Origin: JBAWAP01 sp049589355
GTDB taxonomy: Bacteria > Chloroflexota > Anaerolineae > VGOG01
Assembly: GCA_049589355.1 (NCBI GenBank)
Contig: JBAWAP010000418.1
Location: 1-15,437 of the forward strand
Direction: 5' to 3'
DNA length: 15,437 nt
The position numbers were made by a program, and so were the translations under genes. Every line of letters starts with the position of its first letter. Position 1 is the stretch's first letter. The notes under the pieces were generated by a model, which saw only the letters and a program-made list of their open reading frames with translations, was not told where the DNA came from and did not search any database. Below, one piece after another: positions 5,699 through 12,253 of the stretch.

Positions 5699-6067
5699 AT
5701 GATTCAGCAGGAATCCAGGCTGCGGGTAGCCGACAACACCGGCGCCAAGGAGATCCAGTGTATCAGGGTACTGGGTGGCTCAGCGCGTCGCTATGGAGGG
5801 GTAGGCGATGTCATCGTCGCTTCGGTCAAGCAGGCCACCCCCATGGGCTCGGTCAAGAAGGGTGAGGTAGTGCGGGCAGTCATCGTTCGCACATCCAAGG
5901 AGTATGGCCGCCCCGATGGTTCTTACATCCGATTTGACGAGAATGCAGCCGTTATCCTGGATGATCATCAGAACCCCAAGGGGACACGTATCTTCGGCCC
6001 CGTTGGTAGGGAGCTTCGCGATAAAGGGTTCATGAAGATCGTCTCTCTGGCCCCGGAGGTGTTATAG
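5699..6067 (+). CDS. rplN: 50S ribosomal protein L14
   Basis: L14 sits at the subunit interface with L19 and is the target of the silencing factor RsfS. The 122-residue length is exactly the family norm. Markers are MIQQESRLRVADNTGAKEI at the N-terminus, the GDVIVASVK strand, VRTSKEYGRPDGSYIRFDENA (in outline, about residues 65-84), and GTRIFGPVGRELR near the C-terminus. ATG 5699 is preceded by GGGGAG with eight bases of spacing. The stop TAG abuts the rplX ATG with no gap, so the two are probably coupled. This gene opens the spc set. Confidence 0.98.
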   Translation: MIQQESRLRVADNTGAKEIQCIRVLGGSARRYGGVGDVIVASVKQATPMGSVKKGEVVRAVIVRTSKEYGRPDGSYIRFDENAAVILDDHQNPKGTRIFGPVGRELRDKGFMKIVSLAPEVL

Positions 6068-6394
6068 ATGAGAAGGATAAAAAAGGGCGACACAGTAGAG
6101 GTCATCAGTGGCGATGACCGTGGGATGAGGGGAACTGTCCACCAGGTCATCACCAAGAAGGATCGGGTGGTTGTTTCAGGCGTCAATATCGTCAAGAAAC
6201 ACCAAAGGCCCAGGCCTACCGGTGGCCGCATGCAGACCCAGGCGGGCATTATCGAGTTCGAGGCCCCCGTTCATCTATCCAACGTGATGTTGGTCTGTCC
6301 CCAGTGTAACCAGTCGACCAGGGTCGCCTTTGAGTATCTGGAGGATGGCGGTAAGGTGCGTGTTTGCAAGAAGTGCGAATCCGTTATTGATTAG
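6068..6394 (+). CDS. rplX: 50S ribosomal protein L24 with C-terminal zinc-ribbon-like Cys pairs
   Basis: L24 is an assembly initiator that binds the 5' end of 23S rRNA. The 108-residue product has the KOW motif near the N-terminus (KKGDTVEVISGDDRGMRGTV, residues 5-24) and the GGRMQTQAGIIEFEAPVHLSNV segment. The C-terminal part carries Cys77-x2-Cys80 and Cys100-x2-Cys103 in CPQC...VCKKC, an arrangement known in L24 of many bacteria and consistent with zinc binding. GGAGGT at 6055-6060, inside the end of rplN, is spaced seven bases from ATG 6068. A 126-base GC-rich gap follows. Confidence 0.98.
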   Translation: MRRIKKGDTVEVISGDDRGMRGTVHQVITKKDRVVVSGVNIVKKHQRPRPTGGRMQTQAGIIEFEAPVHLSNVMLVCPQCNQSTRVAFEYLEDGGKVRVCKKCESVID

Positions 6395-6520
6395 TTCATC
6401 CAAGTTGAGGAGCTTGCGCAGCGAGGCGAGGAGAAGGGGGGACACTCCCCACGCCCCCCGACCGTTCGGCTGAGCGCTCACGGCGAAGTCTGCTACGCAG
6501 GCCCGTTGAGGGAGCTAGTT
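6395..6520 (+). other. GC-rich rplX-rplE spacer with G6/C6 hairpin
   Basis: This is the longest intercistronic gap (126 bases) and lacks the 7- or 8-base periodic words of the other spacers. GGGGGG at 6436-6441 can pair with CCCCCC at 6454-6459 around a 12-base loop. A palindrome GAGCGCTC lies at 6472-6479. The stretch 6470-6490 loosely resembles the rpmJ-rpsM gap at 12386-12402 (CTGAGC... followed by GAAGTC). No T-run or open frame of note is present. GAGGGAG at 6508-6514 is the rplE ribosome-binding site. Confidence 0.55.
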
Positions 6521-7063
6521 GTGCCAAGGCTAAAAGAGAGTTATCGTAAAGAAGTCGTTCCTGCTCTTATGAAGGAATTTGGATATCGCAACGTGATGGA
6601 GGTGCCGCGTCTGGAAAAGATCGTGGTCAACGTGGGCGTAGGTGAGGCTCTGCAGGACGCCAAGGCTCTGGATCACACCATCCAGGACATCTCCACCATC
6701 ACCGGCCAACGGCCCATCGTGACCAAGGCCAAGAAGTCCATCGCTGGCTTTAAGCTGCGCGAGGGGATGGCTATCGGAGTCAAAGTCACCCTGCGAGGTG
6801 ACCGGATGTACGATTTCCTGGATCGCTTGTGTAACGTCGCCTTTCCTCGCCAGCGTGATTTCCGTGGTGTCTCCCCCGACTCCTTCGATGGCCGAGGCAA
6901 CTACACTTTGGGCCTTCGGGAGCAGCTCGTGTGGCCGGAGATAGACTACGACTCCATTGACAAAGTGCGAGGCATGGAGATAAGTATCGTCACCACAGCC
7001 AAGGCCGACGAGGAAGGTCGGCGCTTGTTGCAACTGTTGGGGATGCCCTTCGCAAGACAATGA
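6521..7063 (+). CDS. rplE: 50S ribosomal protein L5
   Basis: L5 binds 5S rRNA in the central protuberance and contacts P-site tRNA. Starting at GTG 6521, the product is 180 residues and begins PRLKESYRKEVVPALMKEFGY, as in relatives; GAGGGAG lies six bases upstream. An in-frame TTG at 6506 would add five residues and precede that ribosome-binding site. Further markers are VPRLEKIVVNVGVGEA, the GQRPIVTKAKKSIAGFKLREGM segment (in outline, about residues 61-81), and NYTLGLREQLVWPEIDYD. It is intact. Confidence 0.97.
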   Translation: MPRLKESYRKEVVPALMKEFGYRNVMEVPRLEKIVVNVGVGEALQDAKALDHTIQDISTITGQRPIVTKAKKSIAGFKLREGMAIGVKVTLRGDRMYDFLDRLCNVAFPRQRDFRGVSPDSFDGRGNYTLGLREQLVWPEIDYDSIDKVRGMEISIVTTAKADEEGRRLLQLLGMPFARQ

Positions 7064-7088
7064 GCCAGTTTGCCAGTCAGGAGGGATA

Positions 7089-7271
7089 GTGGCCAAAAAG
7101 AGCATGATAATACGGGAGGAGCGTAGAAAGTACAAAGGACGGGTGCGCAATCGCTGTCAGCGGTGCGGCCGTCCCCGGGGTTATATCCGTCGTTTTAAGC
7201 TCTGCCGTATCTGCTTCCGCGAGCTTGCCCTGGAAGGCAAGATCCCAGGAGTAGTCAAAGCTAGTTGGTGA
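7089..7271 (+). CDS. rpsN: 30S ribosomal protein S14, type Z (zinc form)
   Basis: S14 completes assembly of the small-subunit head. At 60 residues this is the short zinc-binding type: Cys23-x2-Cys26 and Cys39-x2-Cys42 in RCQRCGRPRGY and KLCRICFREL. The C-terminus GKIPGVVKASW is the family ending. The start is GTG 7089 with CAGGAGGG just upstream. The 25-base gap after rplE holds two copies of GCCAGT (7064 and 7072), eight bases apart, resembling a minimal version of the spacer repeats seen elsewhere. Confidence 0.98.
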   Translation: MAKKSMIIREERRKYKGRVRNRCQRCGRPRGYIRRFKLCRICFRELALEGKIPGVVKASW

Positions 7272-7338
7272 AACCAGGCCAAGAGTCGCAGTGTAGTTTT
7301 AGCTTGTAACTTGGAATTAGCGAATAGGAGTCCGATTA

Positions 7339-7746
7339 ATGACCATGACCGATCCCATCGCCGACATGTTGACCCGCATCAGGAATGCTGCCATGGCTGG
7401 TCATAGCTATGTGGTCGTTCCCAGCTCAAAGATGAAGCTAGCCATCGCCGGAATCCTGAAAGATGAAGGCTTTATTGAAAACTACGATGTCACCAGGGAT
7501 CACCCCCAGCCCATGATCAGGATCTGGTTGAAATACGCAGGAGATAGAAAAGACAGGCGGCCTGTGATCACAGGCTTAAGGCGGGTCAGCAAGCCGGGGC
7601 GTCGGGTCTACACCGACAAGAAGGATATCCCTTGGGTGCTCAGCGGCATGGGCATCGCCATCCTGTCTACGTCCAAGGGGGTCATGACGGGCAAGAAGGC
7701 CCGCCGTCTCGGCGTCGGTGGCGAGATGCTGTGCTATATTTGGTAG
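7339..7746 (+). CDS. rpsH: 30S ribosomal protein S8
   Basis: S8 binds the central domain of 16S rRNA and in E. coli represses the spc operon. The 135-residue product opens MTMTDPIADMLTRIRNA and ends GVGGEMLCYIW, both family landmarks, with the STSKGVMT loop (about residues 110-117) that contacts rRNA. AGGAG at 7326-7330 is eight bases before ATG 7339, favouring this start over ATG 7345. The 67-base gap before it shows no clear periodic repeat or strong hairpin. Confidence 0.98.
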   Translation: MTMTDPIADMLTRIRNAAMAGHSYVVVPSSKMKLAIAGILKDEGFIENYDVTRDHPQPMIRIWLKYAGDRKDRRPVITGLRRVSKPGRRVYTDKKDIPWVLSGMGIAILSTSKGVMTGKKARRLGVGGEMLCYIW

Positions 7747-7768
7747 CTTCTAGTTTGGAGGTATTTCG

Positions 7769-8320
7769 GTGTCACGTATAGGTCGCATGCCTATTCCCGT
7801 ACCGGAAGGGGTGCAGGTAGACGTAAAGGGCAGCTACGTAACGGTGAGCGGGCCTAAGGGCGAATTGAGCCGCTCCTTCAACCCGGACATAACGATATCC
7901 CTCCAGGACGGGCAGATCGTTGTTTCTCGCCCCACGGATAACCGGCAGCACCGGGCTCTACACGGATTGACGCGAGCCCTTCTGGCTAATATGGTTACGG
8001 GGGTAACTGAGGGCTACCATAGAGACCTGGAGATCCGAGGGGTCGGTTATCGTGCTGAGATGCGAGGCGATAACCTTGTCTTGTATGTTGGCTTTTCCCA
8101 TCCAGTGGAGATAGCGCCGCCTTCGGGCATAACCTTTGACCTCGAGAGTCGTGGCAAGACCATCGTCGTCGAAGGGATGGATAAGGAATTAGTCGGCGAG
8201 GTGGCGGCCAGGGTCAGGCGAGTTCGCCCTCCCGAACCCTACAAAGGCAAGGGTATCCGCTATGTGGGCGAGTACGTGCGCCACAAGGCTGGCAAGGCGG
8301 GCAAGGTAGTGGGAGCTTAG
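7769..8320 (+). CDS. rplF: 50S ribosomal protein L6
   Basis: L6 binds near the sarcin-ricin loop at the factor-binding site. The 183-residue product has the two related domains of the family. The first begins SRIGRMPIPVPEGVQVDV and contains VSGPKGEL; the second ends with the signature EPYKGKGIRYVGEYVRHKAGKAG (in outline, about residues 157-179). The start is GTG 7769, with GGAGGT at 7757-7762 six bases upstream. It is intact and ordinary in length. A 25-base gap leads to rplR. Confidence 0.98.
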   Translation: MSRIGRMPIPVPEGVQVDVKGSYVTVSGPKGELSRSFNPDITISLQDGQIVVSRPTDNRQHRALHGLTRALLANMVTGVTEGYHRDLEIRGVGYRAEMRGDNLVLYVGFSHPVEIAPPSGITFDLESRGKTIVVEGMDKELVGEVAARVRRVRPPEPYKGKGIRYVGEYVRHKAGKAGKVVGA

Positions 8321-8345
8321 AACCCTTGGAAGGGACGAAACGACG

Positions 8346-8708
8346 ATGAGTGAGCGAGCCGAATTGGCGCGCCAGCGACGGCACCGGCGGGTGCGGAAGA
8401 AAGCAGTGGGTACTGTTGATCGCCCCCGGTTGAATGTTTTCAGGAGTTTAAAGCACATTTATGCCCAAGTCATTGATGATGACAAGGGGCATACCTTGGT
8501 GGCGGCTTCCACTCTTGACCCTGAGCTGCGTGGAAAACTAAGTGGCATCACTAAGACCGAGCAAGCCAAGCTGGTGGGAGAGCTTTTGGCCAAGCGAGCC
8601 CTGGCGCGGGGTGTGAAGCTGGTGGTCTTCGACCGCGGCGGTTACAAGTATCATGGGCGCGTGAAGGCCCTGGCCGAGGGCTCGCGTGGGGCCGGACTGA
8701 AATTCTAG
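8346..8708 (+). CDS. rplR: 50S ribosomal protein L18
   Basis: L18 binds 5S rRNA with L5 in the central protuberance. The 120-residue product shows RRHRRVRKKAVGTVDRPRLNVFRSLKHIYAQVIDD (in outline, residues 11-45), VGELLAKRALARGV, and the ending FDRGGYKYHGRVKALAEGSRGAGLKF, the family C-terminus. GGAAGGGACG precedes ATG 8346. The final codons and the TAG stop (8706-8708) form the outer base of a long hairpin in the following spacer, so the end of translation falls inside the predicted stem. Confidence 0.98.
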   Translation: MSERAELARQRRHRRVRKKAVGTVDRPRLNVFRSLKHIYAQVIDDDKGHTLVAASTLDPELRGKLSGITKTEQAKLVGELLAKRALARGVKLVVFDRGGYKYHGRVKALAEGSRGAGLKF

Positions 8709-8789
8709 AAGTTGGACGTTGGAAGCTGGAAGTCGGATTGCAGAAGTCCAGTCTCTAGCGTCTAACATCTAACTTCTAACTTCCAGAAT
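8702..8789 (+). repeat. rplR-rpsE spacer: twelve in-register 7-base units folding into a long hairpin
   Basis: From the stop codon TAG at 8706 the spacer can be cut into twelve consecutive heptads with no slip. The first arm carries TGG or CGG at 8713, 8720, 8727 and 8734. The second carries TCTA at 8754, 8761, 8768 and 8775, then TCCA at 8782. Aligning 8702-8737 with 8754-8789 antiparallel, I count 30 of 36 positions paired, several as G-U. The loop is 16 bases. The rpsE Shine-Dalgarno AGGAGG (8791-8796) begins two bases past the stem. No T-run follows. Confidence 0.88.
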
Positions 8790-8800
8790 GAGGAGGACGG

Positions 8801-9331
8801 ATGGCGAGGGAGGATTTCCAGGAGAGGGAAGAGCTGGATGAGCGGGTGGTACACATCGCACGCACGGCCAAGGTGATCAAGGGTGGCCGGCGTTTCGCCT
8901 TCCGTGCCGTTGTCGTGGTAGGCGATAATCAGGGCAGCGTGGGTATCGGAGTGGGCAAGGCCCGCGGGGTGCCCGATGCTATCCGCAAGGGAGCAGAGCA
9001 GGCTAAGAAGAACATGAGGAAGGTCCCCTTGGTTGGCACGACCATTCCTCATGAGGTGATAGCTCAATTTGGCGCGGCCAAGGTCCTTTTGAAGCCAGCC
9101 TCGCCGGGCACGGGGGTCATTGCTGGCAGTGGAGTGCGGGCGGTGGTGGAGGCGGCGGGCATCCACGATATCCTGACCAAGTCCCTGGGCAGCTCCAGCA
9201 TCCTCAACGTTATCAGGGCTACGGTAAAGGGGCTGTCTCAGTTAAAGGATATCCAGGAAGAGGCCAGGCTGCGTGGTAAGAGCGTGGCCGAGTTGACGCC
9301 TTCCTGGGCGAGGGAGCGGACCGGTGGCTGA
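8801..9331 (+). CDS. rpsE: 30S ribosomal protein S5
   Basis: S5 lies on the back of the 30S subunit and supports decoding fidelity and the mRNA entry channel. The 176-residue product has the N-terminal double-stranded-RNA-binding-like domain (VVHIARTAKVIKGGRRFAF, about residues 16-34, then GSVGIGVGKARGVPDAIRKG) and the C-terminal domain with GTGVIAGSGVRAVVEAAGI and KSLGSSSILNVIRAT. AGGAGG at 8791-8796 is four bases before ATG 8801. The last 8 bases overlap the rpmD GTG start, implying coupled synthesis. Confidence 0.98.
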   Translation: MAREDFQEREELDERVVHIARTAKVIKGGRRFAFRAVVVVGDNQGSVGIGVGKARGVPDAIRKGAEQAKKNMRKVPLVGTTIPHEVIAQFGAAKVLLKPASPGTGVIAGSGVRAVVEAAGIHDILTKSLGSSSILNVIRATVKGLSQLKDIQEEARLRGKSVAELTPSWARERTGG

Positions 9332-9566
9332 CAAGCAGGTTAAAGAGAAGGCAAAGGGACGAAGGAAAAAGAGAGAAGCGAAGCTGCGTATCAAGTGGGT
9401 CAAGAGCAGTATCGGTTATTCCCAGCGACAGAAGGTGACCATTAAGTCCCTGGGCCTAAAGCGGCTAGGGGACACGGTGGAGTGGAAAGACGACCCGGTG
9501 ACCAGAGGGATGATTGACAAAGTGAGGCATCTGGTCGAGGTTGAAGAATTAGTTGCTGGGAACTAG
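9324..9566 (+). CDS. rpmD: 50S ribosomal protein L30 with a basic N-terminal extension
   Basis: L30 is a small protein on the large-subunit surface near domain II of 23S rRNA. The core, LRIKWVKSSIGYSQRQK at residues 21-37 then LGLKRLGDTVEWKD and IDKVRHLVEVEEL, fits the usual protein of about 60 residues. Here it is preceded by 20 lysine/arginine-rich residues, giving 80 in all. GTG 9324 is the only start codon available upstream of the core in this frame, and it overlaps the rpsE end, so the extension appears real. The stop codon and the codons before it are already in register with the 7-base repeat that follows. Confidence 0.94.
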   Translation: MADKQVKEKAKGRRKKREAKLRIKWVKSSIGYSQRQKVTIKSLGLKRLGDTVEWKDDPVTRGMIDKVRHLVEVEELVAGN

Positions 9567-9604
9567 GAATACCGATTACTGGATACTGGACACTGAATAC
9601 TGTC
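9556..9604 (+). repeat. rpmD-rplO spacer: seven in-register 7-base units
   Basis: Units CTGGGAA (9556), CTAGGAA (9563) and TACCGAT (9570) lead into TACTGGA twice (9577, 9584), CACTGAA (9591) and TACTGTC (9598), all exactly 7 bases apart. The array begins inside the last codons of rpmD, contains its TAG stop, and ends one base before an ATG at 9605. The ACTGAATACTG at 9592-9602 is identical to 2004-2014 in the rplD-rplW spacer. Unlike other spacers it has no second complementary arm. Confidence 0.82.
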
Positions 9605-9616
9605 ATGGGGGCGAGG

Positions 9617-10069
9617 ATGAAGCTACATGAGTTGCGTCCTGCCAAGGGAGCCAACAAGAATAGGAAACGGAAGGGACGCGGGATTGCTGCTGGCCAGGGC
9701 AAAACCGCTGGCCGGGGCACCAAGGGGCAGAATGCCCGATCTGGCGGGGGTGTTCGCCTCTACTTCGAGGGCGGCCAACTGCCCCTGGTGCGGCGTTTAC
9801 CCCAAAAACGGGGCTTCACCAATATCTTCAAGGTGCACTACACCCCCGTTAACCTAGATCGGCTAGACGATTTCGCGGCGGGAGACGAGGTTAGCCCGGC
9901 CACCTTGGCCGAGGCAGGTATAATCAAATCGCCACGCGAGCCAGTGATTATTCTTGGGCGCGGCGAGTTGGATCGGCCTCTTACTGTCAAGGCCTCTCGT
10001 TTCTCCGAAAGCGCCAAGGAGAGGATCCTGGCTGCCGGTGGCACGGTGGAAGTACTCCCGCTTCGATGA
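9617..10069 (+). CDS. rplO: 50S ribosomal protein L15
   Basis: L15 is a late-assembly protein that threads a long basic N-terminal extension into the large subunit. From ATG 9617 it has 150 residues and begins MKLHELRPAKGANKNRKRKG, the family N-terminus. An in-frame ATG at 9605 would add MGAR, but GGGGGCGAGG (9607-9616) between the two suits the second start better. GRGIAAGQGKTAGRGTKGQ (in outline) and the GFTNIF segment are typical, and the C-terminal domain ends GGTVEVLPLR. It directly precedes secY, as in most spc operons. Confidence 0.97.
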   Translation: MKLHELRPAKGANKNRKRKGRGIAAGQGKTAGRGTKGQNARSGGGVRLYFEGGQLPLVRRLPQKRGFTNIFKVHYTPVNLDRLDDFAAGDEVSPATLAEAGIIKSPREPVIILGRGELDRPLTVKASRFSESAKERILAAGGTVEVLPLR

Positions 10070-10102
10070 CCGGTGACCATTCGAATTGGGGAGATGATTT
10101 CA

Positions 10103-10126
10103 ATGGATGAAACATTGGAGGACTAA
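10103..10126 (+). other. Possible 7-codon leader minicistron before secY
   Basis: ATG 10103 opens a frame of seven codons (MDETLED) whose TAA (10124-10126) touches the secY ATG. GGGGAG at 10088-10093 lies nine bases upstream; an ATG at 10094 in the same frame would give ten codons. The secY Shine-Dalgarno GGAGG (10117-10121) lies inside this mini-frame. A five-pair hairpin (TTTCA 10098-10102 with TGAAA 10108-10112) presents ATG 10103 in its loop. It could couple or tune secY translation, or be chance. Confidence 0.3.
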
Positions 10127-11431
10127 ATGATAGAAGCTGTCCGTAACGCTTTCAAGCTGCCTGACCTAAGGCGCAGGATCTTGATCACTTTTCTTATCTT
10201 AGTTGTATACCGCCTGGCTTCCCACGTTCCGGTGCCCAACGTGGACCCAGTGGCTCTGCGCCAGGTCTTTGAAGCCAACCAGCTTTTGGGCCTGCTGGAT
10301 ATGTTCTCAGGCGGCGCCATGTCCAGCTTTTCAGTTATGGCGGCGGGGGTCTACCCTTATATCACAGCTTCTATTGTCATGCAGCTCTTGCAGCCCATCA
10401 TCCCCAGATTGGAGGAGATAGCCCGAGAGGGCGAGGCCGGGCGCAACAAGATAGAGCAATACACTTATTACTTGGCCATCCCCTTGTCGGCTCTGCAAGC
10501 CTATGGCCAGTCCACGATATTGCAGACCCAAGGCGTCATCACCAACTTTGGCCTTTCCGGGCCGACACTCTTACCCACAATCGCTACTGTCCTCACCATG
10601 ACGGCGGGCACTATGTTCGCCATCTGGCTAGGTGAGTTGATCACAGAGCAGGGCATAGGCAACGGCCTCTCCATTATCATCTTTGGCGGCATCGTGGCCC
10701 ATGTTCCACAGCGGGTGGGCGCCTTACTGGTGGGTGATGTGCGAGGCCTGATAGCCTTTCTCATCATCACGGCTATTACAGTAGCGGTTATCATCATTGT
10801 GCAAGAGGGACAACGGCGCATCCCGGTCCAATACGGCAAGCGAGTGCTGGCCATGCGGGGCACCCGCTTACGCATTGCCGGCGGTCAAAGTACCCATATC
10901 CCTTTGCGAGTCAATGCAGCAGGCATGATCCCCCTCATTTTTGCCCAGTCCTTTTTGATGTTCCCTGGGGTGATCGCCTCCTACCTCGTCTCGGTGCAAA
11001 ATAAATGGATCTCCAGTATCGCCAACACTGTCTACCAGACTTTCAATGGTCAGGGCAATCTCTACTATATAATGTACTTCCTGATGGTCATTGGCTTCAC
11101 CTATTTCTACACCGACGTAGTCTTCCAGCAGCAGAACCTTCCTGAGAACCTGAAGCGTCAAGGGGGGTTCATCCCTGGCATCCGACCAGGCAAGCGTACC
11201 GCCGATTACTTAAACGGGGTTATGCGGCGCATCACCCTGGTGGGGGCTATCTTCTTGGGCGTGGTAGCTGTCCTGCCCTGGATAGTGGACGTGCTCGGGA
11301 TCGTGGCTAACCCTGGGGCGATGCTCATCACCAGTGCTGGCTTGCTCATAGTGGTTGGTGTGGTGCTGGATACTATGAAGCAAATGGAGGCGCAGCTTTT
11401 GATGCGCCACTACGAGGGCTTTATCAAGTAA
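10127..11431 (+). CDS. secY: Preprotein translocase subunit SecY
   Basis: SecY is the channel of the Sec translocon in the inner membrane, used by SecA and by translating ribosomes. The 434-residue product has ten hydrophobic segments, roughly at 18-36, 66-90, 111-131, 147-170, 178-197, 207-226, 262-284, 311-333, 369-391 and 395-414. Family landmarks are GIGNGLSIIIFGGIV (177-191), the loop QEGQRRIPVQYGKR, the RVNAAGMIPLIFAQS segment (261-275), GFIPGIRPGKRTADYL in the ribosome- and SecA-binding loop (347-362), and the ending RHYEGFIK. GGAGG lies five bases before ATG 10127. Only six bases separate it from map. Confidence 0.98.
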   Translation: MIEAVRNAFKLPDLRRRILITFLILVVYRLASHVPVPNVDPVALRQVFEANQLLGLLDMFSGGAMSSFSVMAAGVYPYITASIVMQLLQPIIPRLEEIAREGEAGRNKIEQYTYYLAIPLSALQAYGQSTILQTQGVITNFGLSGPTLLPTIATVLTMTAGTMFAIWLGELITEQGIGNGLSIIIFGGIVAHVPQRVGALLVGDVRGLIAFLIITAITVAVIIIVQEGQRRIPVQYGKRVLAMRGTRLRIAGGQSTHIPLRVNAAGMIPLIFAQSFLMFPGVIASYLVSVQNKWISSIANTVYQTFNGQGNLYYIMYFLMVIGFTYFYTDVVFQQQNLPENLKRQGGFIPGIRPGKRTADYLNGVMRRITLVGAIFLGVVAVLPWIVDVLGIVANPGAMLITSAGLLIVVGVVLDTMKQMEAQLLMRHYEGFIK

Positions 11432-11437
11432 TGCTCT

Positions 11438-12187
11438 ATGATAATCCTGAAATCGCCCTCGGAGTTGGCACGCATGCGCCGGGCCGGTTGCATCGTGGCC
11501 GAGGTGTTGGTTGCCCTGCAGCAGAGTGTCAAACCCGGTGTCAACACTGCTGAGCTAGATGAGCTGGCTTACCAGATCATTACCAAGCACAAGGCAGTTC
11601 CTTCCTTCAAAGGTTATCGTGGCTTCCCGGCCTCTTTGTGCGTCTCGATCAATGAGGAGGTCGTGCATGGCATCCCTAACAAAAAGCGATGCTTGAAGGA
11701 GGGTGATATCGTCAGCTTTGACGTGGGTGCCATCTATCAGGGGTATCACGGCGACGCAGCCGTGACCGTGGGGGTGAGGGAGATCGCCGAGACAGCGAAA
11801 GAGCTGTTAGCGGTGACGGCTGGAGCCCTGGCGGCGGGCATTGCGCAGTCACGGGCAGGTAACCACACTGGTGACATATCGTGGGCCATCCAGGATTATG
11901 CCGAGAGTAGGGGCTATTCGGTAGTGCGCGAGTACACCGGCCACGGTATCGGCCTTCAGATGCATGAGGACCCTCAAATACCCAACTATGGCCAGCCTAA
12001 ACGGGGCTTTCTTTTGAAGCCAGGCATGACTTTTGCGCTGGAGCCCATGGTCAACGAGGGGGATTGGCGCACGCGAGTCCTGGCCGACAACTGGACGGTA
12101 GTCACCAAAGATGGGAAGCTCTCGGCTCACTTCGAGCATACCATAGCCGTCACCAAAGGTGAGCCAGAGATATTGACTCGCTCATAG
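11438..12187 (+). CDS. map: Methionine aminopeptidase, type I
   Basis: This metalloenzyme removes the N-terminal methionine from new proteins at the ribosome exit. The 249-residue product has all five metal ligands of the pita-bread fold: Asp95 in SFDVG, Asp106 in YHGDAAVT, His169 in TGHGIG, Glu202 in ALEPM and Glu233 in HFEHT, with substrate-binding His77 in VVHGIP and His176. It lacks an N-terminal extension, as in the type Ia form. No good ribosome-binding site precedes ATG 11438, so translation is probably coupled to secY six bases upstream. The adk gene that often separates secY and map is missing. Confidence 0.98.
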   Translation: MIILKSPSELARMRRAGCIVAEVLVALQQSVKPGVNTAELDELAYQIITKHKAVPSFKGYRGFPASLCVSINEEVVHGIPNKKRCLKEGDIVSFDVGAIYQGYHGDAAVTVGVREIAETAKELLAVTAGALAAGIAQSRAGNHTGDISWAIQDYAESRGYSVVREYTGHGIGLQMHEDPQIPNYGQPKRGFLLKPGMTFALEPMVNEGDWRTRVLADNWTVVTKDGKLSAHFEHTIAVTKGEPEILTRS

Positions 12188-12199
12188 GTGTCGGTTATC

Positions 12200-12234
12200 G
12201 CCTACGGCTTGACGAGTGGCGACAAGCTATAGGC
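12200..12234 (+). other. Hairpin in the map-rpmJ gap
   Basis: The segment 12200-12211 (GCCTACGGCTTG) pairs with 12223-12234 (CAAGCTATAGGC): eleven pairs, one of them G-U, and one C-A mismatch, around an 11-base loop. The stem lies seven bases before the rpmJ Shine-Dalgarno GGAGGT (12241-12246). No T-run follows, so it is not a classical terminator. It occupies the place where infA is found in many relatives. Unlike the other spacers it is not made of periodic words. Confidence 0.6.
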
Positions 12235-12253
12235 TGAATCGGAGGTCTTAGCA

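Noticed and set aside
7064..7079. GCCAGT at 7064 and 7072 in the rplE-rpsN gap as a member of the repeat family
   Set aside because: Only two copies exist, too few to separate from chance, although spacing (8) and position after the stop fit.
7272..7338. Periodic repeat in the rpsN-rpsH gap
   Set aside because: TTAGC-like words occur but not in a steady 7- or 8-base register, and no convincing second arm is seen.
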